From Pisolithus tinctorius (lineage: Eukaryota; Basidiomycota; Agaricomycetes; Boletales; Pisolithaceae), in contig JANFAH010000004.1 in the NCBI GenBank assembly GCA_024663395.1, forward strand, positions 3,286,001 through 3,350,000: a stretch of DNA of 64,000 bases, in the 5' to 3' direction. This document shows positions 21,707-33,800 of the stretch, piece by piece (the stretch's first letter is position 1; each line of letters begins with the position of its first letter). Position numbers and translations under genes: made by a program. The notes beneath the pieces are model-generated. The model did not search any database, had not been told where the DNA came from, and was given only the letters and a program-made list of their open reading frames with translations.

Positions 21707-24540
21707 TCAGAACACCCCTCCTGTGTTGTGAGTCTTTCCTTTGCACGACGCCGTCCCTGAGCTTCGGGCCTTCCCCTTGCCAAACACCTCTAGCTGGAAT
21801 CCCGGCCATTTGCAATACTTGTTACAGATGTGCTGGTGCTCAAACGCCGCAACTTCATCCTCCAGATTACCTTCCCCAAACAAGATCTGGCCTTGGTTAA
21901 CGTCACTGGAAAGCAAGGTGATTCATCAGTCTATTACACACAATCAGAGCGTCAGGTGGTTATTGCGCACGGGTGGGTGAGAATTTGGGGATCTGATAAC
22001 AGCGTCATACTGCCTGCATAAGAAGTCACAGAAGTCAGTATATCAACATACTATGATCGGATCCGAGGCGACTTACCTTGGTAATCAGAAATGTATACTT
22101 GACCATTCGTGTTGCTGTATTGGACGTGTTGTGTGAATGCGAGAAATTCTGCCGTTTCATACCCGTACTCGCCGGGTTCGGGGAAGGGATTGGGGTTGCT
22201 GTTGTGAATAAACTTCGTGAACTTCTTCAAACCGCCGCCACTGATTCCGTCTGGGCCATCGTCAAATCTAATCAACTCCTCGGCAAGGTACATAGCACTG
22301 GCGGAGCCAGGTTTTGGGGCATGAGGCCCTGTGGGACCACCCGGACGGTGTGAATACACGACCACTAGGCCAGCAACTACGAAACGCAAGATGGGGATTT
22401 CGAAAGGAGGGGGATCTGTAGATTTGGAGACGCAATGATGGATGTAGTTGTAGGTCATGTTGAGGAGCGCCTTCGACCAGTACAAAATGTTGGCCTCCCG
22501 AACTAGCTTTATCGACTCTTCATGCAGCGTCAGTCGCGTATAGGGTGGACTGCCCTGCACGACATCATACGGACGCTTGAGGATGATTTCTTCGTTTGGG
22601 GTAGACCCAAGGGAGTTGGCCGCACTCCCGAAAATGTTGATTCGGGCGCGTTGTGCTGTCTTAAATGCACCTACACCGATGATGTCGTGACTGGAGTGAG
22701 TTACCAGGATCGTACCAGAGAGAGAATTGATCTTGTTGATGTCGAAGGTGTCATTTCCCCTGACGAGCTCTGTTATGTCACGAGTGGGTATCAGATAGAA
22801 GTTGATCGGTTCGAATTTCTGCTTAAGTACTGATGTCACGATGCATTAGCGTAGGTCAATGAAGATTGTAGTGTGACGTACTGGTCTGTAGCTCGAACTT
22901 CCCTCTGCCTCCGGACTGGAGTGCGGTTTTGAGACGGTCAGGGTCTGGAAGCGACGCAGTGGCGGGCTTATTACGAGGCAGAGTGAAACCTGTTGCGCTC
23001 GAGATACTGTTCGATTCAGGGTCTGGAAGCGACATGGCAAGAGGCTTCTTATGCCAAGGTACGGTGAGACCTGCTGTGCTCGAGATATCGCTGCTTGATT
23101 CGAGGTTGTCAAGGTCTAGAATCGAGGTGACAGACTTCTTATGAGGTGGAGAAAGACCCATTGTACTTGAGATACTGCTTGATTGGCGATGGTGGCGTTT
23201 GGCGAGCATACTTGTACCTGCCTCCATCATCAAAGAGGTGGACAGCTCTGTCTGGTCGAAGAGATGCCGGATATCATGAGAAATAGGGCGATCGAAGAGG
23301 GTTGTAGTCAATGTCCGTGAGGCAGATACAGCTGGAGCCTCGGAACCCTTGGGAGTGGTGGCGGCATTAGTGACAGACGTCACAGGAAACATGGATGTGC
23401 CTGCCGCTGTGGTGTCATCAAGTTTCTCCCGGAAAGCCTCAAGCTCCTGCCACTGGCTTGCAGGGACGACAATGTAGAGACTGAACTGCTTGGCCTTGAA
23501 GACCATGGCTCGGGAATTTTTGTGGGTGGCCGGATGGAGGCACTGGGCATAGAAGTATGGCTCGTTCGATGTCAGTGAGTGTCAGAAGAGATCCACCCAC
23601 ATCGCGTCATGCACTACAAACTCAGAGTCCTGCCACAGGAATTCAGGACGGAAAGCTTGGATACGTGGGGTGATTGTGCGGAGGGCAATGTCCACGAGCT
23701 CGGCTGCTGAGGCCAAGGCATTAATGTCCTTCAGGCCCTCGCATATGTTCTGTTATAACACGTTAGCTATGTTGACAGGGAAATGCCCACATAATACACA
23801 TACTCCGATGGGATTGCCCTGAAGACCTTTCTTCCTAACCCCAGATTCATATAACGCCGAAACCTCCAATGATATTGTTTCCGCAGGTGGGGGGTGGTGG
23901 GCCACACATTGCCAGTGTTCACGCTGAACAGCATACTGCAGGTGCCGCGGAGTATAGCCAACAGAGCCGGCAGGCAATGAAGCGCCTGCACCCGCTGGTG
24001 CCATGGCTGAAGGCATGTGAATGTTGGGTCCTTGGATTGGAAGTTGTGGATGCAGCGTGTGGCTGATGCTCGGCAGTTGGATCGGAACGGGCGGAGGTGG
24101 CATGTGAAGGTTCGCCATAGCCATGACTGGAGGGGGATTAATTGACGCTGTATAAAAACTAAGTAAAAAAACGGACAGGGAATGGTCATTCATAACTCAC
24201 CGCGTGACTGAGCAGCACCCACAGATTGGCGAATGGCTTGTGGACTTGGTAGTGACGCTGTCAAAGGGTAAGTGGATATTTGCCAGACATAGAACTGGAA
24301 AGTTTACTAACCTTGGGTTCGGCTAACAGTTGTCGAAGGCTTCCTCTGATAATGTGCATAGCAACTACCACATACATACCTGCCAGGCTTGGTCTGGTCA
24401 ACAGGTGCGACGTAGTGGCAAGGTTCACCTGGGTTGATGACGACTGTGCAGGAAGGTCGCTGGCAAAGCCTTGCTACTTGTGCATATGCGTCTTCACTGA
24501 ACTGTGTGACAAGGTGTGAGCTTGGATCGGTAGTGGACAT
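21707..24540 (-). CDS. Fungal alpha-type protein kinase, seven exons, one in-frame TGA
   Basis: I infer exons 24540-24312, 24257-24201, 24147-23804, 23749-22882, 22829-22077, 22013-21971 and 21905-21707. All six introns (52-65 nt) have GT...AG ends, and the exons sum to exactly 831 codons. A zinc-ribbon-like N-terminus (C-X4-C...C-X2-C, with HYVAPVDQT) is typical of Agaricomycete alpha-kinases. A Pro/Ser/Thr linker follows, then the alpha-kinase domain: IGVGAFKTAQ (nucleotide-binding Lys), AEELIRF, YISDYQG and a C-terminal FEHQHICNKYC zinc motif. Such enzymes phosphorylate Ser/Thr in helical contexts. One TGA (23584-23582, codon 266) interrupts an otherwise perfect frame. It looks like a CGA to TGA change, meaning a very young pseudogene or a sequence error. 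Confidence 0.87.
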
Positions 24541-25076
24541 GTCAGTGATTTTTACCGCACCTGTATATGCAACACACAATGATTTATACTGCACATGTAT
24601 ATGCAACGCAACAAGATTTGCAATGCAACAAATGTCCGCCGGACATGTGAGGACAGGGGAATCGAGACTTGAGACTCACTGACGATTGATGCCTTCATGC
24701 TGGAAGGACAGGCAGGTGCGGAGCACACTCGAGGAATGCACCCGAGTTGGAAACACTCGGGAGGGACAGGAAGGGAATGGTCAGTTCTTAAGTGCATCCG
24801 CATTGAAATGAAAGACACTTCGCTTCAGCCTTGATGCAGCTGTGTTGTAGCGTGGAGGGATCTGAGTGGTTAGAGATAATCAAGAACGCAGCCATGAGGC
24901 CTTGCACGGAGATTCGGGCCTCAGGTAGCGGTTGCGCATTTTACATATACATAGTACACTCGGCTATGATAGGTGACTTGTCACTCCGCCTCAACCTCTC
25001 TGCTTCACAAATTGCCACTCATTTGTAAAAAGCAGGTTGGGATGGGCCGACTGCTCGCTCCCTCAATATTGTCTCA
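24541..25076. promoter_or_regulatory. Divergent intergenic region between alpha-kinase and integrase-like genes
   Basis: These 536 bp separate two divergent start codons and probably hold both promoters. Two copies of GCAC(C/A)TGTATATGCAAC at 24557-24575 and 24591-24609 lie 17-70 bp upstream of the alpha-kinase ATG and include TATA-like cores. No other feature is clear. Confidence 0.45.
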
Positions 25077-27011
25077 ATGCCCAATCAGTGGAAACCGAAC
25101 CGTAAGCTCAGCCTCATTCTTTGAAATCATTGCATCTGATCAATGTCGCTAACACAGCACCGGTGGAACTCATTGAACCGCATGTTCAAAGACTCTGGAA
25201 GGCATGCTTCAACGACTGTCAAATTCTGGCAGAGTTAAGGAAGCACATAGATTTGAGCCAATACGGCATTGGGTGTGCGATCATTTATTTCCTCGTGCCG
25301 AATGCTGATACATGTGTTGGCTAGTCTGACAAGATTTGTTGCGATCCGTAAGAGCCTCGGTCTCGTGCGCACTCGGCAGCAGGCGCATACACCAGAAACC
25401 ATTCGGGATGCCATGATCAAACTGCAAGAAATGTACCCCAATGCTGGGACTCGGGAAATGATCAGCCTTATTTTCTTCGAGCATGACATGTCCGTCTCTT
25501 GGTGAGTACTCAAAATATAGCATGCGCAAGGCATGCTGATTAACATCTTTAATAGGAGCACCATGCAGTCGTACTTCGCTACGTATGAGCCTCATTTAGT
25601 TAGGCACCGTAAGGCGAGGCGCCTCCAACGTCGCCGGTTCTGGGCCGCAGGTGTCAACGACATCTGGCCAGTGGATCAACACGACAAATGGCTTCGATTT
25701 GGCCTCGGTTTACACACAGGGATTGAGCCGTTCTCGGGGCAGATCCTTTGGATGAAGGTTTGGCACTCTAACTGCAACCCACAGCTCATTCTTTCTTATT
25801 ATTTGGAAACTGTTACAGAGTTTGGATGTAAGTGAAACACAAGTCGGTAGTGCTATTATACTGACAAGAATTTGATTCTAGTTATACCGATGGTGACTCA
25901 AAGTGATCCTGGAACGGAAAACTTTGGGATCGCTAACACTCAAACCATGCTACGACAGCTGCATGATCCCGCATTGAGGGGCTTTGTGCAACACCGCTGG
26001 ATGCGCACAAAGAAGAACATCATGCCGGAAATCATATGGTCCCAGCTTCGACGACGATTTACCCCTGGCTTTGAGACTCTGCTCGATGAAGGCCTTGATG
26101 AAGGCTGGTATGATCCCGACAATACGCTGCAGCTGTAAGATATCCCTTTCAGTTTACGGTTCACCACTGAGCCATATATCTGAACAGGATGGTCTTTCGT
26201 TGGTTGTTTATTCCCTGGCTCCAGAGGGAGCTGGACCAGTATCGAGACCGAGTCAATAATAGTCGCAAGCGCCGGGACAAAAACAAGGTATGCAGTGATT
26301 GGACCTCCGTGATCAACGTAACGAGTGTTTTTCAGGTCCTACCTCATGGAATTCCCGAGTTAATCCACACCTGTGCGGAGGACTATGGCGCGCTAGATTT
26401 CAAGGTACTATATATTTGTTTATTGTATACATTTAACACGCTATGGTTTCTGACAGGTGATGGTCGATCCAAAAACAATCGAGGACGTCCGACAACTCTA
26501 CATTAAGGCTGACCATCCAGTATTCGATCTTGTCCCGCACGCACTCAACGCCTTCATCGATGAGTGTTATATACGACTGGGCTCCCCGTCCGTTCAGCGC
26601 AACACAATATGGGCGATCTACCTTGACCTCCTCTCCCTCCTACAGCAGCAGCCAGATATCGTTCCCATCGTCGAGGGGGCCACGTCTGACAATGAAGAGC
26701 AGAATGATGACGTACCTCTGATAGATGGACTTCAAGACCTTATCGAGAATGATCAATATATGGGTGGCCTTGGAAATGGGATGGGATTGCGTAAGTCAAA
26801 ATATACTAATGGTTAGAGTGAAGAAACGAGGCTGACCTGTATCATCTCCTTAGAAGAAGAACATGTCCGTGCCCTGCAAAAACTTGAGCGTGATGAGGAA
26901 GAGGTTGATGGCGCAGACGACATGGAGGTGCCGGGTGCGTTCCTCTGGGTGGATCGCTTCTCCGATGTTGGTTCAGACGATGAAGCAAGTGACGTCGAGG
27001 CGAGTCTGTGA
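25077..27011 (+). CDS. DDE integrase-like protein (rve core), nine exons, intact
   Basis: I infer exons 25077-25101, 25158-25272, 25325-25501, 25556-25827, 25882-26134, 26188-26287, 26336-26404, 26457-26790 and 26854-27011. All eight introns have GT...AG ends, and the sum is exactly 501 codons with no internal stop. The start MPNQWKPN is typical of a basidiomycete family. A helical N-terminal region precedes the integrase core: WPVDQHDKW gives the first Asp, TQSDPGTENFG the second, and NIMPEIIWSQLRRRF the Glu. An acidic C-terminus ends the protein. It resembles retroviral-type integrases but has no protease, RT or LTRs beside it, so it may be a DNA-element transposase or a host-adopted copy. 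Confidence 0.85.
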
Positions 27012-27047
27012 ATTCTTTACCTACGTCTACGAAATCTACTACATACA

Positions 27048-27266
27048 TTTCATGTTTTTTTCTTTTTTCAATACGACGATGGCAAAAAAAAAAGTACTTT
27101 GACAAACGCGTTTTTTCTTTTTTCATTATGACGATGGCAAAAAAAAAAAGTACTTTGACAAACGCATTTTTTCATTTTTCATTATGACGATGGCCAAAAA
27201 AAAAAAGTACTTCGACAAACGCGTTTTTTCATTTTTCATTACGACGATGGCAAAAAAAAAAAAGTA
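27048..27266. repeat. Tandem repeat of four 55-57 bp units with paired T and A tracts
   Basis: GACGATGGC recurs at 27075, 27130, 27186 and 27243. Each unit has a T tract, then GACGATGGC, then an A tract of 10, 11, 11 and 12 bases, then AGTACTT. T and A tracts of one unit can pair. The array begins 37 bp after the integrase-like stop codon and would lie in its 3' UTR or terminator. Confidence 0.85.
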
Positions 27267-28239
27267 CTTGGAGTGATCGAGGTCCGCCGTCGGCCATTTC
27301 CATTTTGAGTTGGGCATTTTGCCGTTGGACTTTCCTTATTCGAGCGTGATTGTCCGGCTTTCCATACTTTCCCACCCTCAAAGCAGAGTTTGAATTTCTC
27401 ATTGATGTGGCTGTGTTCATTATGTACACAGCTGTATTCAGCTCAACAAATGGCCCCTGATGGTATTAGTATTAATATGCTTACCTAATTAGATGTAGTG
27501 GAGTTTCAATCTGATTTTGTCATGACATCATTGTGGCTGTGTTTATTATGTACACAGCTGTATTCAGCTCAACAAATGGCCCCTGATGGTATTAATATCA
27601 GTATGCTTATGTAATTAGTTGGGGCCAAGTTTCAATCTAATTTTGTCATGACACCATTGTGGCTGTATACCCCTTACCATCACTATCCCACCCTCAAAGT
27701 GGAGTTTGAATTTCTCATCAATGTGGCTGTGTCAACATATGTGCAGCTGTATTCAGCTTCACAAATGGCCCCTGATGGTATTAATATCAGCATGCTTATG
27801 TAATTAGTTATGGCAGGGTTTCATTACAAATTTGTCATGACATCATTGTAGCTGTGTTTTCATTACCAATTAACTACTTTACTTTGTAGTGTAAGGTCCA
27901 CTTTTGTGATTACATAAAAGGAATGTTATGCTGTGCAGTGTGCCATTGGCATGTCATGTGATGTCATATGACATGGTTCACTGCATATGCTGTGACCAGT
28001 GGCTGATGACCAAACAGCAGCAAACAGAAAATTTTATAAAAGACACACTTCCAACACCACTCTTCATCTTTCTCCCTCCCATGTTCCTCTTACCACTCCC
28101 TTGATGCCAGACTTCACCTATGTAGACTGCAGCTGCATGGGTTTCAGGTATGTCTTGTAGTATCTTGCTGTTGTCCTGCAGCCCACTGTGTGCCTGGCCA
28201 GCACAATATGGGTGTGTAGGTTACTGATACTATCTTCCT
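27267..28239. repeat. CpG-depleted region with three imperfect direct repeats
   Basis: A block containing GTACACAGCTGTATTCAGC and GGCCCCTGATGGTATTA recurs at about 27452, 27578 and 27767 (spacings 126 and 189 bp). A perfect 14-bp palindrome ATGTCATATGACAT lies at 27961-27974 and a TATAAAA at about 28035. This could be a promoter or an LTR remnant. No gene is evident. Confidence 0.5.
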
Positions 28240-28445
28240 GTGGGTTCTGGGGGTTTAGTCTGTGCCTGCTTTTGCAGGCCAGCTGGGGTTCTGGGGGTTA
28301 CATAGTCTGTGCCTGCTAGTGCAGGCCAGCTTAGGACTTTTTCATTGTGGGACCTGGGGGCTTAGTCTGTGCCTGCTAGTGCAGGCCAGCTTTGTGGGTT
28401 CTGGGGGATTTATAGTCTGTGCCTGCCAGTGCAGGCCAGCTTCTG
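28240..28445. repeat. Four dispersed-tandem GCCTGC-N4-GCAGGC hairpins
   Basis: GTCTGTGCCTGC-N4-GCAGGCCAGC occurs four times, with N4 = TTTT, TAGT, TAGT and CAGT. The 6-bp stem is invariant while loop and spacers differ. TGTGGGTTCTGGGGG-like sequence precedes most copies. Confidence 0.8.
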
Positions 28446-29659
28446 ACACCTGTATTATCTTTATACTAGTCTTTTAGATACCTTTTTTTCTCTAGAGATC
28501 TCAGTGTCTTCCTGGGGAGGGGCCCCTCCAGGATGCCTGAGGTCTCAGTTCCACTTGGAACATTTGCTCTGTAACTTAGTCCTGTATTTTCTTGGCTGTG
28601 TATTTGGTTGGTCAATCCTTGTAGTTGCTAGGCTGTGTAACATGAATTGTCCCATGCTGCTTGATTTTTTGAAGTTGTCTAACCATAACCCTAACCCTAG
28701 CGAAGGACAAGTAGAAATCCCACCACCCTGGGGATTGAGTCAAAGGGTAAACCTGAGGGTCAGATGAGTGTGAAATCTAAGGGATCCATACTACATGGGG
28801 TGGGTGTGAGGTTGTATGTAAGTAGTGTGCAAATGGGTATGGCATAGGCTAAAGACTTGGGACCCAAGACCAAGGTAATCAATCCATTGGTCTAAGCTCA
28901 TGTTCAATCCATTGGGTCTAACCTTTACCATACTGGACCATACCTGTCAGTCTTTGGATTACTGGCACTTGGGATCTTTGTGTTGGCTGTGCATACCTAA
29001 ATTGTAGCCTGCATTGCTTGTTGGTAGTACATACATATGTTGGTAACTCATGTGGTAGATACCTCAGTTTGAATATCAACTGGAATGCCTTGACTAGGTC
29101 TTCTTTATTAGCCTTCTGTCAGGACTTGTACAAGGACATTGCTACATAACATGTCAACTACAGAGCAGGTCCACTTTGTGTTCAGTATCATTTGATCAAC
29201 TTCATAACATCTCAGTTGTAATGTCCCACCCTTGGTACTGCATTGGTACTTGTCAGTGAGCATCAGCAGATCCCCTGGAGCTTTAGACCCCCCTTGGGTG
29301 AGAGGATCAGTTCTAACCTGACAAGAGACTTTAAAAGAAAAAAAGCAGATAGACAACTAAGTGCAGAATGTTAGATTAGGATCAAACATGAAGAATGGAG
29401 ACATGGCAAGAGACTGTCAAGATTGGTTGCTCCTGGGGACAAGGAGGGGGGGGGTTCCACAAGACTTAGTGATGAATGCTGATGTGGTACTGGCTACTGG
29501 GGGTCACAACCAAAAGGTGCCTAGTGGTAAAGGGAGACCTGCTGAAGGCCAAAAAGCAAGTAATGTGGAGGGGGCTTACTCTGTACTTTGCCATGCTATC
29601 TTGCAATGCCCTCATACAAGTTTTGACAGAAAGCTGAAGGTACCAAAATTGAACCTCTG
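28446..29659. other. CpG-depleted DNA without recognisable gene
   Basis: Only short frames occur. A weak CCCTAACCCTA run lies at 28688. I see no mobile-element terminus or domain. Confidence 0.3.
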
Positions 29660-29679
29660 ATTGGTGTGGGTATGTGCAT

Positions 29680-30110
29680 CTCCCAGTGAGGTCAGCCAAC
29701 CCCACTTCCAGGAGGTGGGTGCACCCTCCAAACAGGTTGGCCAAACCCACTGCCAGGCACTGGATCCACCTCCAAACAGGTCAGCCCAATCCACTGCCAG
29801 GCACTGGATCCACCTCCAAACAGGTCAGCCCAATCCACTTCCAGGCAGTGGATCCACCCTCCAAACAGGTTGGCTGACCCCACTTCCAGGCAGTGGATCC
29901 ACCCTCCAAACAGGTCAGCCAACCCCACTTCCAGGCAGTGGATCCACCCTCCAAACAGGTCAGCCAACCCCACTTCCAGGCAGTGGATCCACCCTCCAAA
30001 CAGGTCAGCTGACCCCACTTCCAGGTGGTACATCCATCTCCCAGTGAGGTTGGCCAATACCACATTTAGGCTAGTCAATCCTCCACCCAGTGACATCAGC
30101 CAATCCCACC
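29680..30110. repeat. Minisatellite of 44-45 bp units
   Basis: GGATCCACC recurs at 29762, 29806, 29850, 29895, 29940 and 29985, with diverged flanking units, about nine in all. The later units are exactly 45 bp, so they read as 15-residue repeats in several frames on both strands. No start, domain or splice signal supports a real protein. Confidence 0.85.
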
Positions 30111-30959
30111 TCCACACACTGGCCTACCCACCTTTGGGCACCATTGGCCAACATCAGTTAGTCCCACTTTTAGGCCAAAATGTACATGTCAGATGACCCA
30201 CTTTCAGGCCTACAGGTGACTGAAGGGTCTGCACTGACATAAGTGGTAAGGGCAGGTTTGGGTTACTGCATCTCCCCACTCTGTGTAGGCTGGCAGGAGC
30301 CTTCCCTTCCCTCCAAAGCCCATTTGAGTCATCCCCCAACATCTCCCACTCTTTGTTGCCACATCAGTGGCCATTTGTGGTGAGTACCTGCCAGCAAGCA
30401 TTTCAGCATGTTACATCCAACAGTTCACAGTGCTATCGAGCTCAATTCCCTGGCAAAGCACACTCACTAGCTGGAGTGCACCCCCAAGATCTGACTTGAT
30501 CCATCCTTTGGTGAGCTCTTTCATCAGCCACCAGCACCTCCACTGATGGTTTCAAAACATAGATTGCCTGTATCAAGTACATCCATTCTTGCACCATGGT
30601 CCTGGCACTCTGGCTGGTGGCCAATCTCATATTTGTCAGCTGGGCATCAGCCTATGCCTACATCAACTGGCTTTGTCTCATTCTCCCCCTGTTGACAATC
30701 CTCCTAACTAGTCCTCAGAGTCCACCACACATGAGGGTCTCTGAATTATGGCCTGTGAGTATTTCCTCTCTTCTGCCATTTTGTTAGCATGTTATACTGA
30801 CCATACATAGCTCCTTGCACCTGCAGCACAGCCTTACACACTTGGCCAGCTGGCTGCTGAAATATTTGACCCATCAGGCAATGATGGAGGTGTTTGATTA
30901 CTTACTGTAGGATTCAATGCTAGGTCAGCACTCTATTGTCCATGGTCCATTTCATCTGT
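30111..30959. other. CpG-depleted DNA without recognisable gene
   Basis: Short frames only. A minus-strand stretch near 30442-30630 reads like decayed coding sequence, but no domain is recognised. Confidence 0.3.
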
Positions 30960-32796
30960 CACAGATGACACATCACCCAGTGCATGGATGCATTCACTAA
31001 TCAATGTGTTTTCATGGTGTCAAGCTGGTACAGGACAATTGCACAAAATGGATATTATCTTTTGTCATCTTTCTACTATCTCTCACATGTTGCTTCACCC
31101 TTACTTCGTCTTTGATGGGCCAGACTGTCCCAAACTCAAGAGGGGAAAAGACATTGTAGGTTTGACCTTCCCACATCTCCTCATGCAGCACTTTCAAGAA
31201 TTACTGATGGCATTCAGCTTCAACTGGCACATGGTAAGTTGCTCGCTATGTATGCTGTAGGGAATGTAATTTCCCTACTAGAGCAATTGTTTTATTTTGT
31301 TCATTTTATTTAGTTTTCATCCTAGGTGTTTTTCTGTTAGTGGTACTTAGAATTTCGCTTTTTGGGTTGCTTAGTCAGCCCTACCTAGTACTTGCTGTAC
31401 TTAGTTTTTTTTTAAAAAAAAATAGACAAGTCACCCTGAGACAAGAAGAGTTTGAGTTGAGCCCACAGACTGACCTAGAAGTCCCCAGATGTCACCTCAA
31501 TCATTTGCTCAGGCTATAGGAGCCCCTCTGGCCATACTCACCCCTTCAGAATTCTACAGTCCTCCCCAATCACCAACAAAGTAATATTCCTTCAACACTA
31601 TGTCATATCTCAACAGGTGCTAACATGACTCATCAGGCCCCAGGAGAGGCAGATGCAGAGCTCACAAATCTTCAATCCTATGGACTGATTGAGGCTGTGG
31701 TGACACTGTACAATGATGTGCTACTATTTGGCATGACCTGCATTATATGCAGGTGAGTTGTTCATTCAAATATTGGTGCAACCAACCAACTCTAGAAATA
31801 GCAGCACCCCTTACTCTACCAGGTATGAAGATGTTCTAGTTTACTCCTCCAAAGACATAGAAAATGGCATTGGTCTTGAATTGGGGGACCTCTATCTGAT
31901 TTTGTTGATGAGCAGTGTGGACACTGAGGTACATGCCATCCCCAGCACCAAGATGCCATCCAGTCTCATTTGATTCATAGACAGGTAATCGGTGGTGCAG
32001 TGTGGACATTGCCCATCAGCTGGCAAAATATGGCTTTGGAAGGAGTCTCTTGCAAGCCACCACTGCACTCCAGTTTGCCAAGTTCATGAGCTTCATTTCC
32101 AAGTGGTGTGACAGCATCTGTGAGGTGTTAAGAATGGATCCTTGACAGTTCCTTGGATGTAGACACTATGAACTTGCCCACATCATCATGGAGGAGCACA
32201 TTGAGTTCCCTGACCTGCTGTCCTGGCAATGTATCTTTTACCTCTTACCTCGTAGTTGGACAATGGATGCCCTCCTATTACTGTTGTGATGTCTTGCCAG
32301 CCTGATCTCATGTCCCTGGCAGAATTTTGTTTGCAGCACCTTGACTGGCCACCAGACATCATTCAGTCCAGATTGGTGGATGCTCATGCTGCTGCCACTG
32401 AATGTGCACTTCTACAGGTAAGTTCTGCAATTATAAACACATCCACCCCACCTCATCATCTGCCATACCCAGCTGCCAGGCAATGTTGATGGCAAGAGAC
32501 TGCAATGTGATCTTTGAGTCACAGGCTACTTCAATGAGTCGCTGTCCTCACCCACATACAAGCTCTCTGTTCCAATCCAACCCCTTGCAACATCAGGTGA
32601 GAAGAGTGATGGTGATCCATTCTATGACATGGAGATTATGGCAGTCATGTTGGAATATTCAAGGCCTGACTTAGTGCTGGGCTCTGTCTGTCCATCTTCC
32701 CCATTGCCTTGTGTGGAGTTTGCAGATGAGAATGCAGACATTAAGGATACATCATGTCTCAAAGCTGGAATTGATGATCCCATGAATGAGGGCTAG
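30960..32796 (+). pseudogene. XPG/Rad2-family (FEN1/GEN1-like) nuclease pseudogene
   Basis: The N-terminal XPG region is at about 31000-31230 (YFVFDGPDCPKLKRGK). The XPG internal motif APGEADAELTNLQ...VVTLYNDVLLFG is at 31618-31752. YEDVLVYSSKDIE at 31823-31929 follows an intron-like gap. A helix-hairpin-helix-like segment is at about 31996-32233 (HQLAKYGFGRSLLQ), and a C-terminal part at 32250-32420. Stops and frameshifts break it, including a TGA inside the helix region. CpG is nearly absent. Active relatives cut flap or four-way DNA junctions. About 390 bp with an A/T run (31231-31617) separates the first two blocks and is longer than other introns here. Confidence 0.75.
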
Positions 32797-33109
32797 TCAG
32801 GCTTACTACACACTTTTTGTAGCATCATATCAGGTCGTGAGTGGCACACTATGTGCACTTTTCAATCCATCCCTTACAACCCATGGGTAGAGACAGCTTC
32901 AACTTTGCTTGTGACTATAGTCTGGTTGTTATGGTTAACATGTGATATATGCAAGAGAGCTCAGAGGAAGACAACATCCTATGGATAACTGTTCAATTTT
33001 TCAGGCAGCAGAGTGTAAAAGGCAAGCATACACTGAGACAATTCAGCTTCCTCCATCAATATTAAGCCTCATGATATCTGTCCTGACTTAGCCAGTATCC
33101 CATATTGTT
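32797..33109. other. CpG-depleted DNA without recognisable gene
   Basis: This lies between the XPG-like pseudogene and the 135-bp repeat array. Nothing supportable was seen. Confidence 0.3.
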
Positions 33110-33770
33110 GAAGACAAAGATGTTCACATTCATGTCACCTGCCATTTGATTAACAGCTTTCAGCTCTCTGCATTGGCCAAAACCATGTCCACATTGTCTT
33201 AGCTCCCAATGGAGCATGTATGCACCCTATCATTGAAGATGTCCATGTTTGCATTTGCTTTGCATTCATGTTTGCAACACAGTAAACAACTTTCAGCTTT
33301 CCACATCAGCCAAAACTATATCCACATCATCTTAGCTGGGGTACTCCCTGATGGAACACAGTCCACCCTATTGTCAAAGACAACATCACCTGCATTTAGT
33401 AAGTAAATTCCAGCTCCCCTTGCTAGCCAAAAACTGTGTCCACATCATCTTAGCCAGGGTACTCCTTGATGGAGCACCTACATACCTTATCATCAATGAT
33501 GAAGTTTTGTTCACATTTGTGTCACCTGCCATTTGATCAGCAATTTTCAGCTCTCTATGCTAACCAAAAATCGCATTCACATCATCTTAGCCAGGGTATC
33601 CCTTGATGGAGCATGTACATACCCTATCATCAAAGATGATGATGTTTGCATTTGCATCACCTGCCATTTGGTAAATAATTTTCAGCTTTCCACATCAGCC
33701 AAAACCATGTTTACATCATCTTAGCTGGGACACCTCTTAATGGAGCATGTACATTTTGCCAATATTAGAA
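33110..33770. repeat. Tandem repeat of about 135 bp, five units
   Basis: TCACCTGCC-type and ACATCATCTTAGC-type words recur at about 33135, 33386, 33522 and 33657, giving a period near 135 bp over about five diverged units. A further partial unit occurs at about 34690-34750 and again, inverted, at about 36500-36560 inside the palindrome arms. Confidence 0.8.
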
Positions 33771-33800
33771 TTGTTTCAGTCTGCCCCAATGACACCCACA

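Noticed and set aside
28684..28700. Interstitial telomere repeat (CCCTAACCCTA)
   Set aside because: Only about two units; not enough to claim telomeric origin.
29661..30117. Overlapping Pro-rich and Trp/Gly-rich open frames on both strands
   Set aside because: They are produced by 45-bp repeat units divisible by three; no start, splice or domain support.
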